A stretch of DNA of 12,059 bases from an uncultured Clostridia bacterium (GCA_947628555.1 CANRAI010000026.1:1-12059), one strand, 5' to 3'; positions 1 to 6,641 are shown, counted from the stretch's first letter. Notes: generated by a model not told the origin, from the letters alone. Made by a program: numbers and translations.

Positions 1-150
1 GTTCCCATAGAAAAACTCCTCGAAGCCGCCCACAAAATCACGGGCGTGCCCGAAAAATTAAAGCAATCCGATAAGCCCGTCGGCGTAGTGGTTTACAGGG
101 ACGGGACAGTAATAGATACAATTTATAAAATTCGGGAAGAAGGGAAATGA
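1..150 (+). CDS. citF: Citrate (or citramalate) lyase alpha subunit, C-terminal end (partial)
   Basis: Reading frame 1 is open from the window edge to TGA at 148-150 and encodes the last 49 residues. The segment ITGVPEKL followed by VGVVVYRDGTVIDTIYKI resembles the extreme C terminus of citrate lyase alpha subunits, where a short 'EYRDGTVID' strand ends the CoA-transferase fold. The alpha subunit moves the (citryl) group from acetate to the acyl-carrier thiol during citrate cleavage. The stop codon overlaps the next start (ATGA), so it is translationally coupled to citC, the usual cit operon order. Citramalate lyase alpha subunits belong to the same family, so the substrate cannot be assigned from this end. 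Only the C terminus is visible; the identification rests on this short stretch plus context. Confidence 0.8.
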   Translation, partial: VPIEKLLEAAHKITGVPEKLKQSDKPVGVVVYRDGTVIDTIYKIREEGK

Positions 151-1154
151 CGGTAAGGGAGGTAGTATTACCTGCCGAAAGACTTCAAATCGAAAGATTT
201 CTTTCGCGTTTCGGGCTTAAATACGAAAATAATATCGACCGCACGCTTTATATGGAGGAGAACGGCGAAGTCATAGCCACTCTTTCAGCAAGCAAGTATA
301 TTCTCAAATGCCTTGCGATTGCCGAGGAATACCGTAGTGAAAATCTTGCGGTAAAGCTTGTAAGCGAGATGATAAAACGGCTTCACGCCGACGGAATTTA
401 TCATTATCGGGTATTCACCAAACCTGAATACTGCGGCGTTTTCAAATCATTGGGATTCGGGCTGTTGCTGGAAACCGAAAAATTTTCGGCGCTTGAAGGC
501 GGCGAGGGCGGAATTTCAGACGCAATCGGACAGATGCGCGTGCAAATGAAGTTCAGCCTGGGGATAGATAGTATAGGCGAAAACAGCGATACGGCTTGCA
601 TAGTTTTAAACGGAAATCCGTTTACGGAGGGGCATTTAAAGCTTGCGGAGTACGCCGTCGCCCGCCATAAATTCGTGTTGGTTTTCGTGCTGGAAGAAGA
701 GGGCTCGTTTTTTTCTTTCAAGGAAAGATTCGCTATGGCGTATCTTGCGTTAAAGCCGCGCGCCAACGTTTTGGTTCTCCCGTCGTCGAAGTATATTATA
801 TCGAAGGCGACTTTCCCCGGTTATTTTTTAAAGACATTGGACGAAACTACCGAGGAATACGCGAAGTACGACGCTCTCCTTTTCAGGAAGTATTTTATGC
901 CTGAACTCGGCATTGTCAAACGCTATGTCGGCGAGGAAACAAGCGGCTATATGCGCCTTTACAACGAGGTCCTCGGCAGAATTTTGGGCGACAAGTTGGA
1001 AGTCGTTCCGCGCTTTGAAGAGGACGGCAAGGTTATTTCTGCAAGCGCCGTGCGTTCGCTTCTTTCCGACGGGAAAACAGAGGAAGCTTTAAAATTTATA
1101 CCCCGAAGCAATTACGCCGTCTTTAAAAGTATGATTATAAATAAAAATGTATAA
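147..1154 (+). CDS. citC: [Citrate (pro-3S)-lyase] ligase
   Basis: Cytoplasmic enzyme that acetylates the prosthetic-group thiol of the lyase acyl carrier protein using acetate and ATP, switching the lyase on. The 335 residues match the usual CitC length. Residues 1 to about 110 form a GNAT-like domain (EEYRSENLAVKLVSEMIKRL then a GIYHYRVFTKPEY strand). Residues from about 148 form a nucleotidyltransferase domain with the hallmark NGNPFTEGH (155-163), and a SASAVRSLL motif lies near residue 300. The ATG overlaps the citF stop by 4 bases. The 3' end overlaps the start of the next gene by 8 bases, so citF, citC and citXG are co-translated. No odd features. The same enzyme would serve a citramalate lyase, which carries the same prosthetic group. 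Confidence 0.93.
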   Translation: MTVREVVLPAERLQIERFLSRFGLKYENNIDRTLYMEENGEVIATLSASKYILKCLAIAEEYRSENLAVKLVSEMIKRLHADGIYHYRVFTKPEYCGVFKSLGFGLLLETEKFSALEGGEGGISDAIGQMRVQMKFSLGIDSIGENSDTACIVLNGNPFTEGHLKLAEYAVARHKFVLVFVLEEEGSFFSFKERFAMAYLALKPRANVLVLPSSKYIISKATFPGYFLKTLDETTEEYAKYDALLFRKYFMPELGIVKRYVGEETSGYMRLYNEVLGRILGDKLEVVPRFEEDGKVISASAVRSLLSDGKTEEALKFIPRSNYAVFKSMIINKNV

Positions 1155-2394
1155 TTCTGAACAGATTCTCGCCGACCGCGAAAATCGCGGCAGGTTCGTC
1201 GCGCGGGCTGCGCAAAGGGGCGACGTGATAACCGTAAAGGCGAACGTTCCCGGTGCGGATAAGCGCATAGGCGAAAGCTTTCTCATCGTACGCTATTTCG
1301 TAATGAAAACGCTTGAAGCGTTCAAAGGAAGCGCGGAATTTTACGACGGCGCGGACGGATATTGCGCGGTACTTTCCGTATCGGGCGAAAATCTTAAAGA
1401 TAGGGCGGTGGAGCTTGAAAAAAACGACCCCGTGGGTCGTTTTACTGATATCGACGTCTATTTGCAAGGCAGTACGTACAGCCTTTCGCGCGGATATATG
1501 CGCAGGTGTTATATTTGCGGAAACGCGGCGTTCGTCTGCGCAAGGCGGCGCGAGCATACCTCCGAAGAACTTTTAAATACTCTGAAAGGCGGAGTGCGCT
1601 TATATTTCGGCGCACGGCTGGCTGAAATAATCAAGGAAAGCCTTATGGCGGAGCTTGATTTGGAGAATAAATTCGGGCTTGTGACGCCGACTTCGAAGGG
1701 TTCGCACCCCGACCTCGATTACGGAATAATGCAAAGGGCGCAGGACGCCATAATTCCGAGCCTTGTTCGGCTGTTTTGGATAGGTTTCGATTCTGAAAAT
1801 ACTGACGGGCTTTTAAAAGAGCTTCGCCCCGTAGGGCTCGAAGCCGAAAACGCCATGTTCGCCGCTGTGCATACAAACACATATAAGGGCTTTATATTTG
1901 TCGCGGGGCTTCTTCTCGCCGCCGCAGGCTATGCCTTGAAAAACAGCGGAAAGTGCGATATATATTCGATAATTAAGGAGATTTGCCGCGGAATAACGGA
2001 AGAACTGAAGCTTGAAAACAAAACGTTCGGCGGCCGCGCTTACGCAAAATACAGAGTAACGGGGGTGCGTGGAAATGCCGAAAACGGGTTTTACGCCGTC
2101 CGCGCTGCGGAGGAAGAGATTGACGATACGTTTTCGTCTGAAAGCCTTTTGGCAGCGCTTTGCCGTACCGTCGGCAGAATTGAGGATACAGTGCTTTTAA
2201 AACGCGCGGGCAATCTTGAAAATTATTATTATTTCAAAAAAAAGATATCCGAGCTTGACGTCAACGACGAAACTCGGCTTCAAGCATTAAACTCGGAATG
2301 TATCAAAAATGGTATAAGCATAGGCGGCAGCGCCGACGTGCTTGCCGCCGCGGTTATGGTGAAAAAGCTGAAAAGACTGTGGTATTTTGAATAA
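1147..2394 (+). CDS. citXG: Fused CitX-CitG: apo-citrate lyase phosphoribosyl-dephospho-CoA transferase / triphosphoribosyl-dephospho-CoA synthase
   Basis: Bifunctional maturation enzyme of 415 residues. CitG makes the triphosphoribosyl-dephospho-CoA precursor from ATP and dephospho-CoA, and CitX transfers it to the lyase acyl carrier protein. The CitX domain spans about residues 1-160, with VGRFTDIDV (96-104) and RRCYICGNAAFVCARRREH (119-137). The CitG domain follows, with LVTPTSKGSHPDLDYGIM (178-195), NTYKG (244-248), RGNAENGF (308-315), IEDTVLLKRAG (345-355) and GGSADVLA (393-400). CitXG fusions are known in other bacteria. The CitG half departs from consensus motifs as I recall them: NTHKG is NTYKG here, and EDTNxLHRGG is EDTVLLKRAG. 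The start overlaps the citC stop by 8 bases and has no strong ribosome-binding site of its own, consistent with translational coupling. Confidence 0.88.
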   Translation: MYNSEQILADRENRGRFVARAAQRGDVITVKANVPGADKRIGESFLIVRYFVMKTLEAFKGSAEFYDGADGYCAVLSVSGENLKDRAVELEKNDPVGRFTDIDVYLQGSTYSLSRGYMRRCYICGNAAFVCARRREHTSEELLNTLKGGVRLYFGARLAEIIKESLMAELDLENKFGLVTPTSKGSHPDLDYGIMQRAQDAIIPSLVRLFWIGFDSENTDGLLKELRPVGLEAENAMFAAVHTNTYKGFIFVAGLLLAAAGYALKNSGKCDIYSIIKEICRGITEELKLENKTFGGRAYAKYRVTGVRGNAENGFYAVRAAEEEIDDTFSSESLLAALCRTVGRIEDTVLLKRAGNLENYYYFKKKISELDVNDETRLQALNSECIKNGISIGGSADVLAAAVMVKKLKRLWYFE

Positions 2395-2558
2395 ATATAC
2401 AATTTGATTATACATTATTAAACGCTTGCGCCGATAAGTCCGCCATAAAGTTATTCAATTTTACAAGCGTTCTCGGCATAATATGTTTGCATAGAAGCGT
2501 AAATTCCGTAGGAAAGTACGGTTTGCGTTTTGCAAATTTGCATGCAGAGGCGTTTGGT
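2395..2558. other. Gap between citXG and murI, probable operon boundary
   Basis: This 164-bp stretch has no credible ORF. It contains an 8-bp inverted repeat, AACGCTTG (2421-2428) and CAAGCGTT (2464-2471), separated by 35 bases and without a T-run, so it is not a standard terminator. A weak promoter may lie at TTCAAT (2454-2459) and CATAAT (2477-2482) with a 17-base spacer, but the -35 match is poor. Whether cit genes and murI share a transcript cannot be settled from sequence alone. Confidence 0.35.
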
Positions 2559-3347
2559 ATGTGCGAAAGGAAACAGCCGATAGGCGTTTTCGACTCGGGT
2601 ATAGGCGGACTTACCGTGCTGGAACAGCTTATAAAAAAGTTTCCTAACGAAAATTTTATATATGTTGCCGACCAGGGCAGCTGTCCGTACGGCACTAAAT
2701 CGCCGTGCGAAATCGCGGAGCGCGTGGAAAGCATAACTTCTTTTTTGCTTGCGCGCAACGTGAAAGCGGTGGTGATTGCCTGCAATACGGCTTCGGTACA
2801 TATCGAAAGGGCTAAAAGTCTTACTTCAAAGCCCGTGATAGGAATGATAGAGCCGACTTGCGAAAGGGCGGTTCAGCTTACGGAAAACAAAAAAATTGCC
2901 GTGCTTGCGACTGCGGCGACAATCGAAAGCAAAGCATACCAGAAACTTTTGGAAAAATCGGGAATAACTCCCGTGCCCCTCGCCTGCGGCGAGTTCGTGG
3001 AACTTCTCGAAAGCGGCTTTTGCGGGCTTTCGGTTGAAGATATAGTCCGCAATAAACTTCGGCAGATAGAAAACGCGGGTATGGACGTGCTGATATACGG
3101 ATGCACCCATTTTTCCCTGCTCGAACCCCAGGTTACAAAGGCGCTCGGCGGAGTAAAATGCGTGGCGTGCGGGCAGCCCGCCGCTGAATTGCTGAAAAAA
3201 GTATTAAATGAAAACCGCCTTGAAAATACATTAAACAGTAAAGGCAAAGTAGAATTATATACGACGGGCAGCGTAATAAGGGCTGCGGAGACGATGAAAT
3301 GGTTTTCCTGTCCTCACGCTCCCGTGCGGCATATCGAAATAGAATAG
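2559..3347 (+). CDS. murI: Glutamate racemase
   Basis: Interconverts L- and D-glutamate in the cytoplasm. D-glutamate is a peptidoglycan precursor, and in catabolic settings the reverse direction recovers L-glutamate. The protein is 262 residues, the normal family length. It opens with PIGVFDSGIGGLTVLEQL (Asp12 in the FDSG motif) and has both catalytic cysteines: Cys75 in VVIACNTAS and Cys182 in IYGCTHFSLLEP, with His184 beside the second. The start at 2559 is preferred over an in-frame ATG at 2487 because AGAGG (2546-2550) lies 8 bases upstream and homology begins just after it; the extra 24 residues of the longer reading look non-coding. It leads a tightly spaced gene run: the fumarase alpha start is 10 bases downstream. 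A racemase inside a fermentation gene cluster is unusual. Confidence 0.93.
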   Translation: MCERKQPIGVFDSGIGGLTVLEQLIKKFPNENFIYVADQGSCPYGTKSPCEIAERVESITSFLLARNVKAVVIACNTASVHIERAKSLTSKPVIGMIEPTCERAVQLTENKKIAVLATAATIESKAYQKLLEKSGITPVPLACGEFVELLESGFCGLSVEDIVRNKLRQIENAGMDVLIYGCTHFSLLEPQVTKALGGVKCVACGQPAAELLKKVLNENRLENTLNSKGKVELYTTGSVIRAAETMKWFSCPHAPVRHIEIE

Positions 3348-3356
3348 GAGATGCTT

Positions 3357-4196
3357 ATGCGAAAAATAGAACTTGCCGAAGTAACGGCAAAAATCAAGGA
3401 CATGTTCATTGACGCCTGCGAAAATATCCCCGATAACGTCCTATGTACGCTTAAATCGGCGGAAAAGCGGGAAGAATCGCCCCTCGGGCGGGAGGTAATA
3501 GGGAAAATCGTCGAAAACGATTTGCTCGCGCGGGACAAGCGCCTTCCAATATGTCAGGATACGGGCGTTGCGGTTGTAATGCTTACAATCGGTTCGGAAG
3601 TGGTTTTTGAGGGCGATATCTACGAAGCCGTGAACGAAGGCGTAAGGCAGGCTTATACAGAGGGCTATCTGCGTAAATCCGTGGTAAGGCATCCTCTCGA
3701 CAGAGTAAACACCAAGGACAATACCCCCGCGATAGTCCACGTAAAAATCGTCCCGGGCGACTCCTTCCGCATCGACGTTGCACCCAAGGGCGGCGGCAGC
3801 GAAAATATGAGCGTAGTCAAAATGCTTATTCCTGCGGACGGCGTGGAAGGAATAAAAAAGCTTGTGCTGGACACGGTATATAATGCCGGCGGCAAGCCCT
3901 GTCCTCCCGTAATAGTGGGGCTGGGCATAGGCGGTAACTTCGAAAAGTGCGCGCTTATGGCAAAGGAAGCGCTTTTCAGGGAAATAGACGACCATTCGCC
4001 CGACCCGATTGCGCGCAAGCTTGAAGATGAGCTTTTGGAAGAAATCAACAGGCTCGGCGTCGGACCTATGGGCTTCGGCGGAACGGTAACCTGCCTTGCC
4101 GTAAAGGTAAACACATATCCCTGCCACATAGCAAGCCTGCCCGTGGCAATAAATATTCAGTGCCATGCGGCACGGCATAAGACCTGTACCCTTTAA
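3357..4196 (+). CDS. Class I fumarase-type hydratase, alpha (catalytic Fe-S) subunit
   Basis: Large subunit of a two-subunit [4Fe-4S] hydro-lyase in the fumarase / tartrate dehydratase / mesaconase family. The 279 residues match family length. Three cysteines fall where the cluster ligands are expected: Cys66 in ICQDTG, Cys182 in KPCPP, and Cys269 in NIQCHAARH. The glycine-rich KGGGSENMS and GLGIGGNFE segments are also family hallmarks. The start at 3357 is chosen over ATG 3351 because GGAG (3347-3350) sits 6 bases before it; 3351 would leave no spacer. The ribosome-binding site overlaps the murI stop. The specific substrate (fumarate, tartrate, mesaconate) cannot be told from sequence by eye. 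The neighbouring citrate-lyase-type and cobalamin genes make mesaconate a reasonable alternative to fumarate. Confidence 0.9.
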   Translation: MRKIELAEVTAKIKDMFIDACENIPDNVLCTLKSAEKREESPLGREVIGKIVENDLLARDKRLPICQDTGVAVVMLTIGSEVVFEGDIYEAVNEGVRQAYTEGYLRKSVVRHPLDRVNTKDNTPAIVHVKIVPGDSFRIDVAPKGGGSENMSVVKMLIPADGVEGIKKLVLDTVYNAGGKPCPPVIVGLGIGGNFEKCALMAKEALFREIDDHSPDPIARKLEDELLEEINRLGVGPMGFGGTVTCLAVKVNTYPCHIASLPVAINIQCHAARHKTCTL

Positions 4197-4207
4197 GGAG
4201 AAAAATT

Positions 4208-4756
4208 ATGATAAGAATGACAAACCCCGTTGACGAAAAGCTTGTCCGTTCATTACGCGCAGGCGACGTCGTGCATATTACGGGCGTGATTTATACCGGC
4301 AGAGACGCCGCGCATAAGCGTCTTTGCGAACTTTTGAAGAAGGGAGAGCCCCTTCCTATCGACGTTAAAAATTCTGTAATCTATTATGTAGGTCCAACTC
4401 CGGCAAAACCGGGCAGAGCGATAGGCTCTGCCGGACCCACTTCAAGTTACAGAATGGACCCCTATGCCGAACCGCTTATGCAGCAGGGCTTGAAGGTAAT
4501 GGTTGGCAAGGGTTCGCGCAGTGCGGAATTTAAACAGCTTTTGCAAAAATACGGGGCGGTCTATCTTTCCGCGATAGGCGGCGCGGCAGCTTCCATATCC
4601 GAAACAATCAAAAAGTGCGAGGTCGTGACATACGAGGACCTCGGCGCGGAAGCTATTCATAGGCTTGAAGTAGAGGATTTTTACGCTATTGTCACTTACG
4701 ACAGCGTGGGCAACGACCTCTTTGAGCAGGGCGTCAAAAAGTACAGGAAGGCTTAA
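4208..4756 (+). CDS. Class I fumarase-type hydratase, beta subunit
   Basis: Partner of the upstream alpha subunit; together they equal the single-chain class I fumarases. The 182-residue length fits. Visible family features are GRDAAHKRL, the YYVGPTPAKPG and AIGSAGPTSSYRMD segments that line the substrate pocket, GKGSRS, and the GAVYLSAIGGAAA loop. AAGGAG (4195-4200) precedes the ATG by 7 bases, and only 11 bases separate the genes, so the two subunits are made from one message. The protein is soluble with no signal peptide. As with the alpha subunit, fumarate, mesaconate or tartrate dehydratase activity are all possible within this family. Confidence 0.9.
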   Translation: MIRMTNPVDEKLVRSLRAGDVVHITGVIYTGRDAAHKRLCELLKKGEPLPIDVKNSVIYYVGPTPAKPGRAIGSAGPTSSYRMDPYAEPLMQQGLKVMVGKGSRSAEFKQLLQKYGAVYLSAIGGAAASISETIKKCEVVTYEDLGAEAIHRLEVEDFYAIVTYDSVGNDLFEQGVKKYRKA

Positions 4757-4768
4757 AGGAGATAAGCG

Positions 4769-5242
4769 TTGAAAAAAGAACCTCTTTCAACCGATTTGGT
4801 CGGCGGTAAAACCTTAAAAACCGACGAACGTATTGCGTTTTTCGGCGCAGTGGACGAGCTGTCCGCCTATATAATGGAGCTTACGCATCACGTCAACGAC
4901 ATTCATTTGGAAATGGAGTTGAGGAAGATAGTCACTCTGTTATCCACTATGATGGCGGAGGTAGCGGGCGGCTACGGTCATATAGGGGAAAAACACCTCG
5001 AAGAGCTTTTGGAAGTCATAAAAAAGTACGAAGAGGAAGCCGGTCCTTTCACAAGTTTCGTTTTGCCGGGCACAACACCTATGGGCGCTAAGGTGCACAT
5101 AGTGCGCACCGTAACGCGCCGTGCTGAGCTTGCCTACGCCAAGCTCTATGAAAAGTACGGCGGCAGCGAATATATCTTCGAGTATCTCAATAAGCTTTCT
5201 ACGCTTTTCTATGCGATAGCGCGAATATACGACGAAAAATAA
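4769..5242 (+). CDS. PduO-type cob(I)alamin adenosyltransferase-like protein lacking the N-terminal ATP motif
   Basis: Related to the PduO-type ATP:cob(I)alamin adenosyltransferases that make adenosylcobalamin. The core is recognisable in 157 residues: GGKTLKTDERIAFFGAVDEL (Asp29), Phe97 in SFVLPG, Arg113 and Arg117 in VRTVTRRAE, and Asn141 in EYLNKLS. From memory of the Lactobacillus enzyme these match Asp35, Phe112, Arg128, Arg132 and Asn156 at consistent offsets. The usual N-terminal TKTGDxGxT ATP-binding stretch is absent. The start is TTG, supported by AAGGAG (4756-4761) 7 bases upstream. An in-frame TAA at 4763-4765 blocks any longer protein, so the truncation is real unless there is a sequencing error. 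It could be a shortened enzyme or a cobalamin-binding or trafficking protein. It sits 12 bases after the hydratase beta gene. Confidence 0.75.
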   Translation: MKKEPLSTDLVGGKTLKTDERIAFFGAVDELSAYIMELTHHVNDIHLEMELRKIVTLLSTMMAEVAGGYGHIGEKHLEELLEVIKKYEEEAGPFTSFVLPGTTPMGAKVHIVRTVTRRAELAYAKLYEKYGGSEYIFEYLNKLSTLFYAIARIYDEK

Positions 5243-5255
5243 AAGGGGTATCCAA

Positions 5256-5660
5256 ATGAAAAAATTTCTTGTATTCACCTTAACTATCCTTGCGGCGTTT
5301 GCCTGCGTCTTTGCCGCCGCATGCGACCGTGAACCCGTAAAGGCGGACGAAAACACTGTTTTTATCAAAGTAACCGATAAATCTTACGCCGGTAAGACCC
5401 TTCTCGAATATATGGAGCGCCTTAGCGACGAGGGCAGGCTGACCTTCGAAATAAATGACGGCATGGTGACCTCCATAAACGGTAAAGCAAATACTTTTAA
5501 CAGCTATTGGATGCTATATACCGACGACGCGGAAAACGCGAACGACGAATGGGGTAAATTCGAGCACGAAGGTAAAAGGTACGGTTCCGCCGTTTTGGGC
5601 GCTTCGGAATTGACCGTTAAAGAAGGCTGCCTGTACGTTTGGGCATATCAGAAGTTCTGA
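5256..5660 (+). CDS. DUF4430 (transcobalamin-C-terminal-like) lipoprotein
   Basis: Predicted exported lipoprotein of 134 residues. The N terminus has KK, a hydrophobic stretch (4-22) and a lipobox-like AAAC with the lipidated cysteine at residue 23, so the mature protein would be anchored outside the membrane. The mature part resembles DUF4430, a small beta domain related to the C-terminal domain of transcobalamin / intrinsic factor. The telling pieces are LLEYMERL, SYWMLYTDDAEN and the closing ELTVKEGCLYVWAYQKF. AAAGGGG (5242-5248) precedes the ATG. It lies 13 bases after the adenosyltransferase-like gene and overlaps the ECF S-component gene by one base (TGATG), which suggests that it hands a ligand, perhaps a corrinoid, to that transporter. 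Ligand binding is inferred, not shown. Confidence 0.75.
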   Translation: MKKFLVFTLTILAAFACVFAAACDREPVKADENTVFIKVTDKSYAGKTLLEYMERLSDEGRLTFEINDGMVTSINGKANTFNSYWMLYTDDAENANDEWGKFEHEGKRYGSAVLGASELTVKEGCLYVWAYQKF

Positions 5661-6205
5661 TGTCTGCGGCAAAGGAAATTGCGTTAATAAGCCTGTTTAC
5701 CGCCCTTCTTATAGGAGGGCAGTTCGTTTTGAACGGGATTTCGGGAGTGGAGGTGGTAACCGTGCTACTGTTAAGTTTCTCGTTCTATTTCGGAATCAGA
5801 AGAAGCGTAATTTCGGCAACCGCGTTTTCCGTTCTTCGCTGTTTCATATTCGGTTTTTTCGTAAACGTCCTTATTCTTTATCTTGTATATTACAACCTGT
5901 TCGCCCTTTTTTTCGGGGCTCTCGGTTTGAAATTCAACCACAAGCTTAATGCGGCGCGGCACGCCGTTATTACGGCGGCGGCGGTTTTATCTACGGCGTT
6001 TTTCACCTTGCTCGACAACGTGATTACGCCGCTTTATTACGGCTTCGATTTCGCGGCGGCAAAGGCTTATTTTATAGCTTCGCTTACCGCTGTGATACCG
6101 CAGACGGTTTGCGCTTTCGTCACGGTATTGCTAATTCTGCCCGCGCTTTTAAAAGCATACGCCGTCGCCTTTCCGCTCGGCAAAGACCTCTGTAAAAAGC
6201 GATAA
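5660..6205 (+). CDS. ECF transporter S component (substrate-binding membrane subunit), candidate cobamide transporter
   Basis: Integral membrane protein of 181 residues with about five or six hydrophobic helices. It begins EIALISLFTALLIGGQFVLN, the typical first helix of ECF S components, and ends in a short basic tail. S components bind a vitamin or metal and dock on a shared EcfA-EcfA'-EcfT energising unit; no such unit is present here, so a genome-wide shared one would be used. The start at 5660 is preferred over TTG 5639 because it forms a TGATG stop-start overlap with the DUF4430 gene, a common coupling, and removes a non-hydrophobic 7-residue extension. Specificity is unproven. The adjacent adenosyltransferase-like and transcobalamin-like genes point to cobalamin or a precursor. 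Confidence 0.78.
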   Translation: MSAAKEIALISLFTALLIGGQFVLNGISGVEVVTVLLLSFSFYFGIRRSVISATAFSVLRCFIFGFFVNVLILYLVYYNLFALFFGALGLKFNHKLNAARHAVITAAAVLSTAFFTLLDNVITPLYYGFDFAAAKAYFIASLTAVIPQTVCAFVTVLLILPALLKAYAVAFPLGKDLCKKR

Positions 6206-6329
6206 ATGCGTTTAAAATCTTCAACGCCTGCGTATTTTAAGCCTACGAAGAGCGTAGGGAAAAAAATTTTTATTTCGATACATAAAAATTTTTGAACCGC
6301 GCAAGATAGGATTACGGAGGTAAATCAGA
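6206..6329. other. AT-rich intergenic stretch with weak hairpin and inverted repeat
   Basis: The stretch separates the ECF gene from the next small ORF. CCTACG (6242-6247) and CGTAGG (6253-6258) form a 6-bp hairpin with a 5-base loop, followed by A7T5. This may be a weak terminator for the upstream run, although the T-run is not adjacent to the stem. Next comes a perfect 12-bp AT-only inverted repeat, 6262-6273 and 6282-6293, with an 8-base loop. No convincing -35/-10 pair was found. Confidence 0.4.
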
Positions 6330-6494
6330 ATGGAAAAATTCAAATCAGGTGAAACCGTTCCCATGTCCTGCCATTATAAGGCATACGATAAAAACGGTGA
6401 AAGCCGCGACAACGAAAAGACTTATCTTGAAAAGGGTTCAACATTCCCTCCCTTGCAGCATGAGGGCGGTTATTGGGTAATGGACCACGAATAA
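6330..6494 (+). CDS. Small YjzC-like protein (54 aa)
   Basis: A 54-codon ORF with an excellent ribosome-binding site: GGAGG at 6316-6320, 9 bases before ATG. It encodes a soluble, charged peptide beginning MEKFKSGETVPMSCHYKAYD and ending FPPLQHEGGYWVMDHE. The pattern F-K-x-G-E-x-V-P, then a Y and a glycine/charged turn, then LxxGxxFPP, resembles the YjzC family of small Bacillus/Clostridia proteins of unknown function. The resemblance is by eye and modest. It ends 18 bases before a strong bidirectional terminator, which marks it as its own short transcription unit. One Cys (14) and one His (15) are adjacent. Function unknown. Confidence 0.65.
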   Translation: MEKFKSGETVPMSCHYKAYDKNGESRDNEKTYLEKGSTFPPLQHEGGYWVMDHE

Positions 6495-6512
6495 TCGGAA
6501 CTCCATAGCAAA

Positions 6513-6544
6513 AAAACAGAGTACTCCACGGAGTACTCTGTTTT
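6513..6544. terminator. Bidirectional intrinsic terminator between small ORF and ku
   Basis: A perfect 15-bp inverted repeat with arms 6513-6527 and 6530-6544 (core GAGTACTC) and a minimal loop. On the + strand it follows the small ORF and ends in TTTT. On the minus strand the stem is followed by a run of seven T (complement of A at 6510-6516), making it the better terminator for ku, which ends about 97 bases away. It isolates the two convergent units. Confidence 0.9.
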
Positions 6545-6641
6545 CCTGTTATTGGGGAATAAATTCTTCCATCGGTATAACCGCCCTTAATGTCACTCGA
6601 TTTACCGTAAAATTCGTCTATAAGTAAAATCAAAAAGCCGG

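Noticed and set aside
2487..2558. Upstream in-frame ATG extending glutamate racemase by 24 residues
   Set aside because: The extra residues do not look like the family N terminus, and the ATG at 2559 has a good AGAGG at 8 bases.
3441..4178. Long antisense ORF (245 codons) opposite the hydratase alpha gene
   Set aside because: It lies entirely within a well-supported conserved gene, has no ribosome-binding site worth noting, and its composition is that expected of the complementary strand of GC-biased codons.
4700..4790. Cobalamin riboswitch before the adenosyltransferase-like gene
   Set aside because: Only 12 bases separate it from the upstream gene and no B12-box-like sequence was seen there, nor in the 164-bp gap before murI.
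6340..6633. Minus-strand ORF opposite the small YjzC-like gene
   Set aside because: It crosses the strong bidirectional terminator and has no ribosome-binding site; the + strand reading has both a start signal and a terminator.
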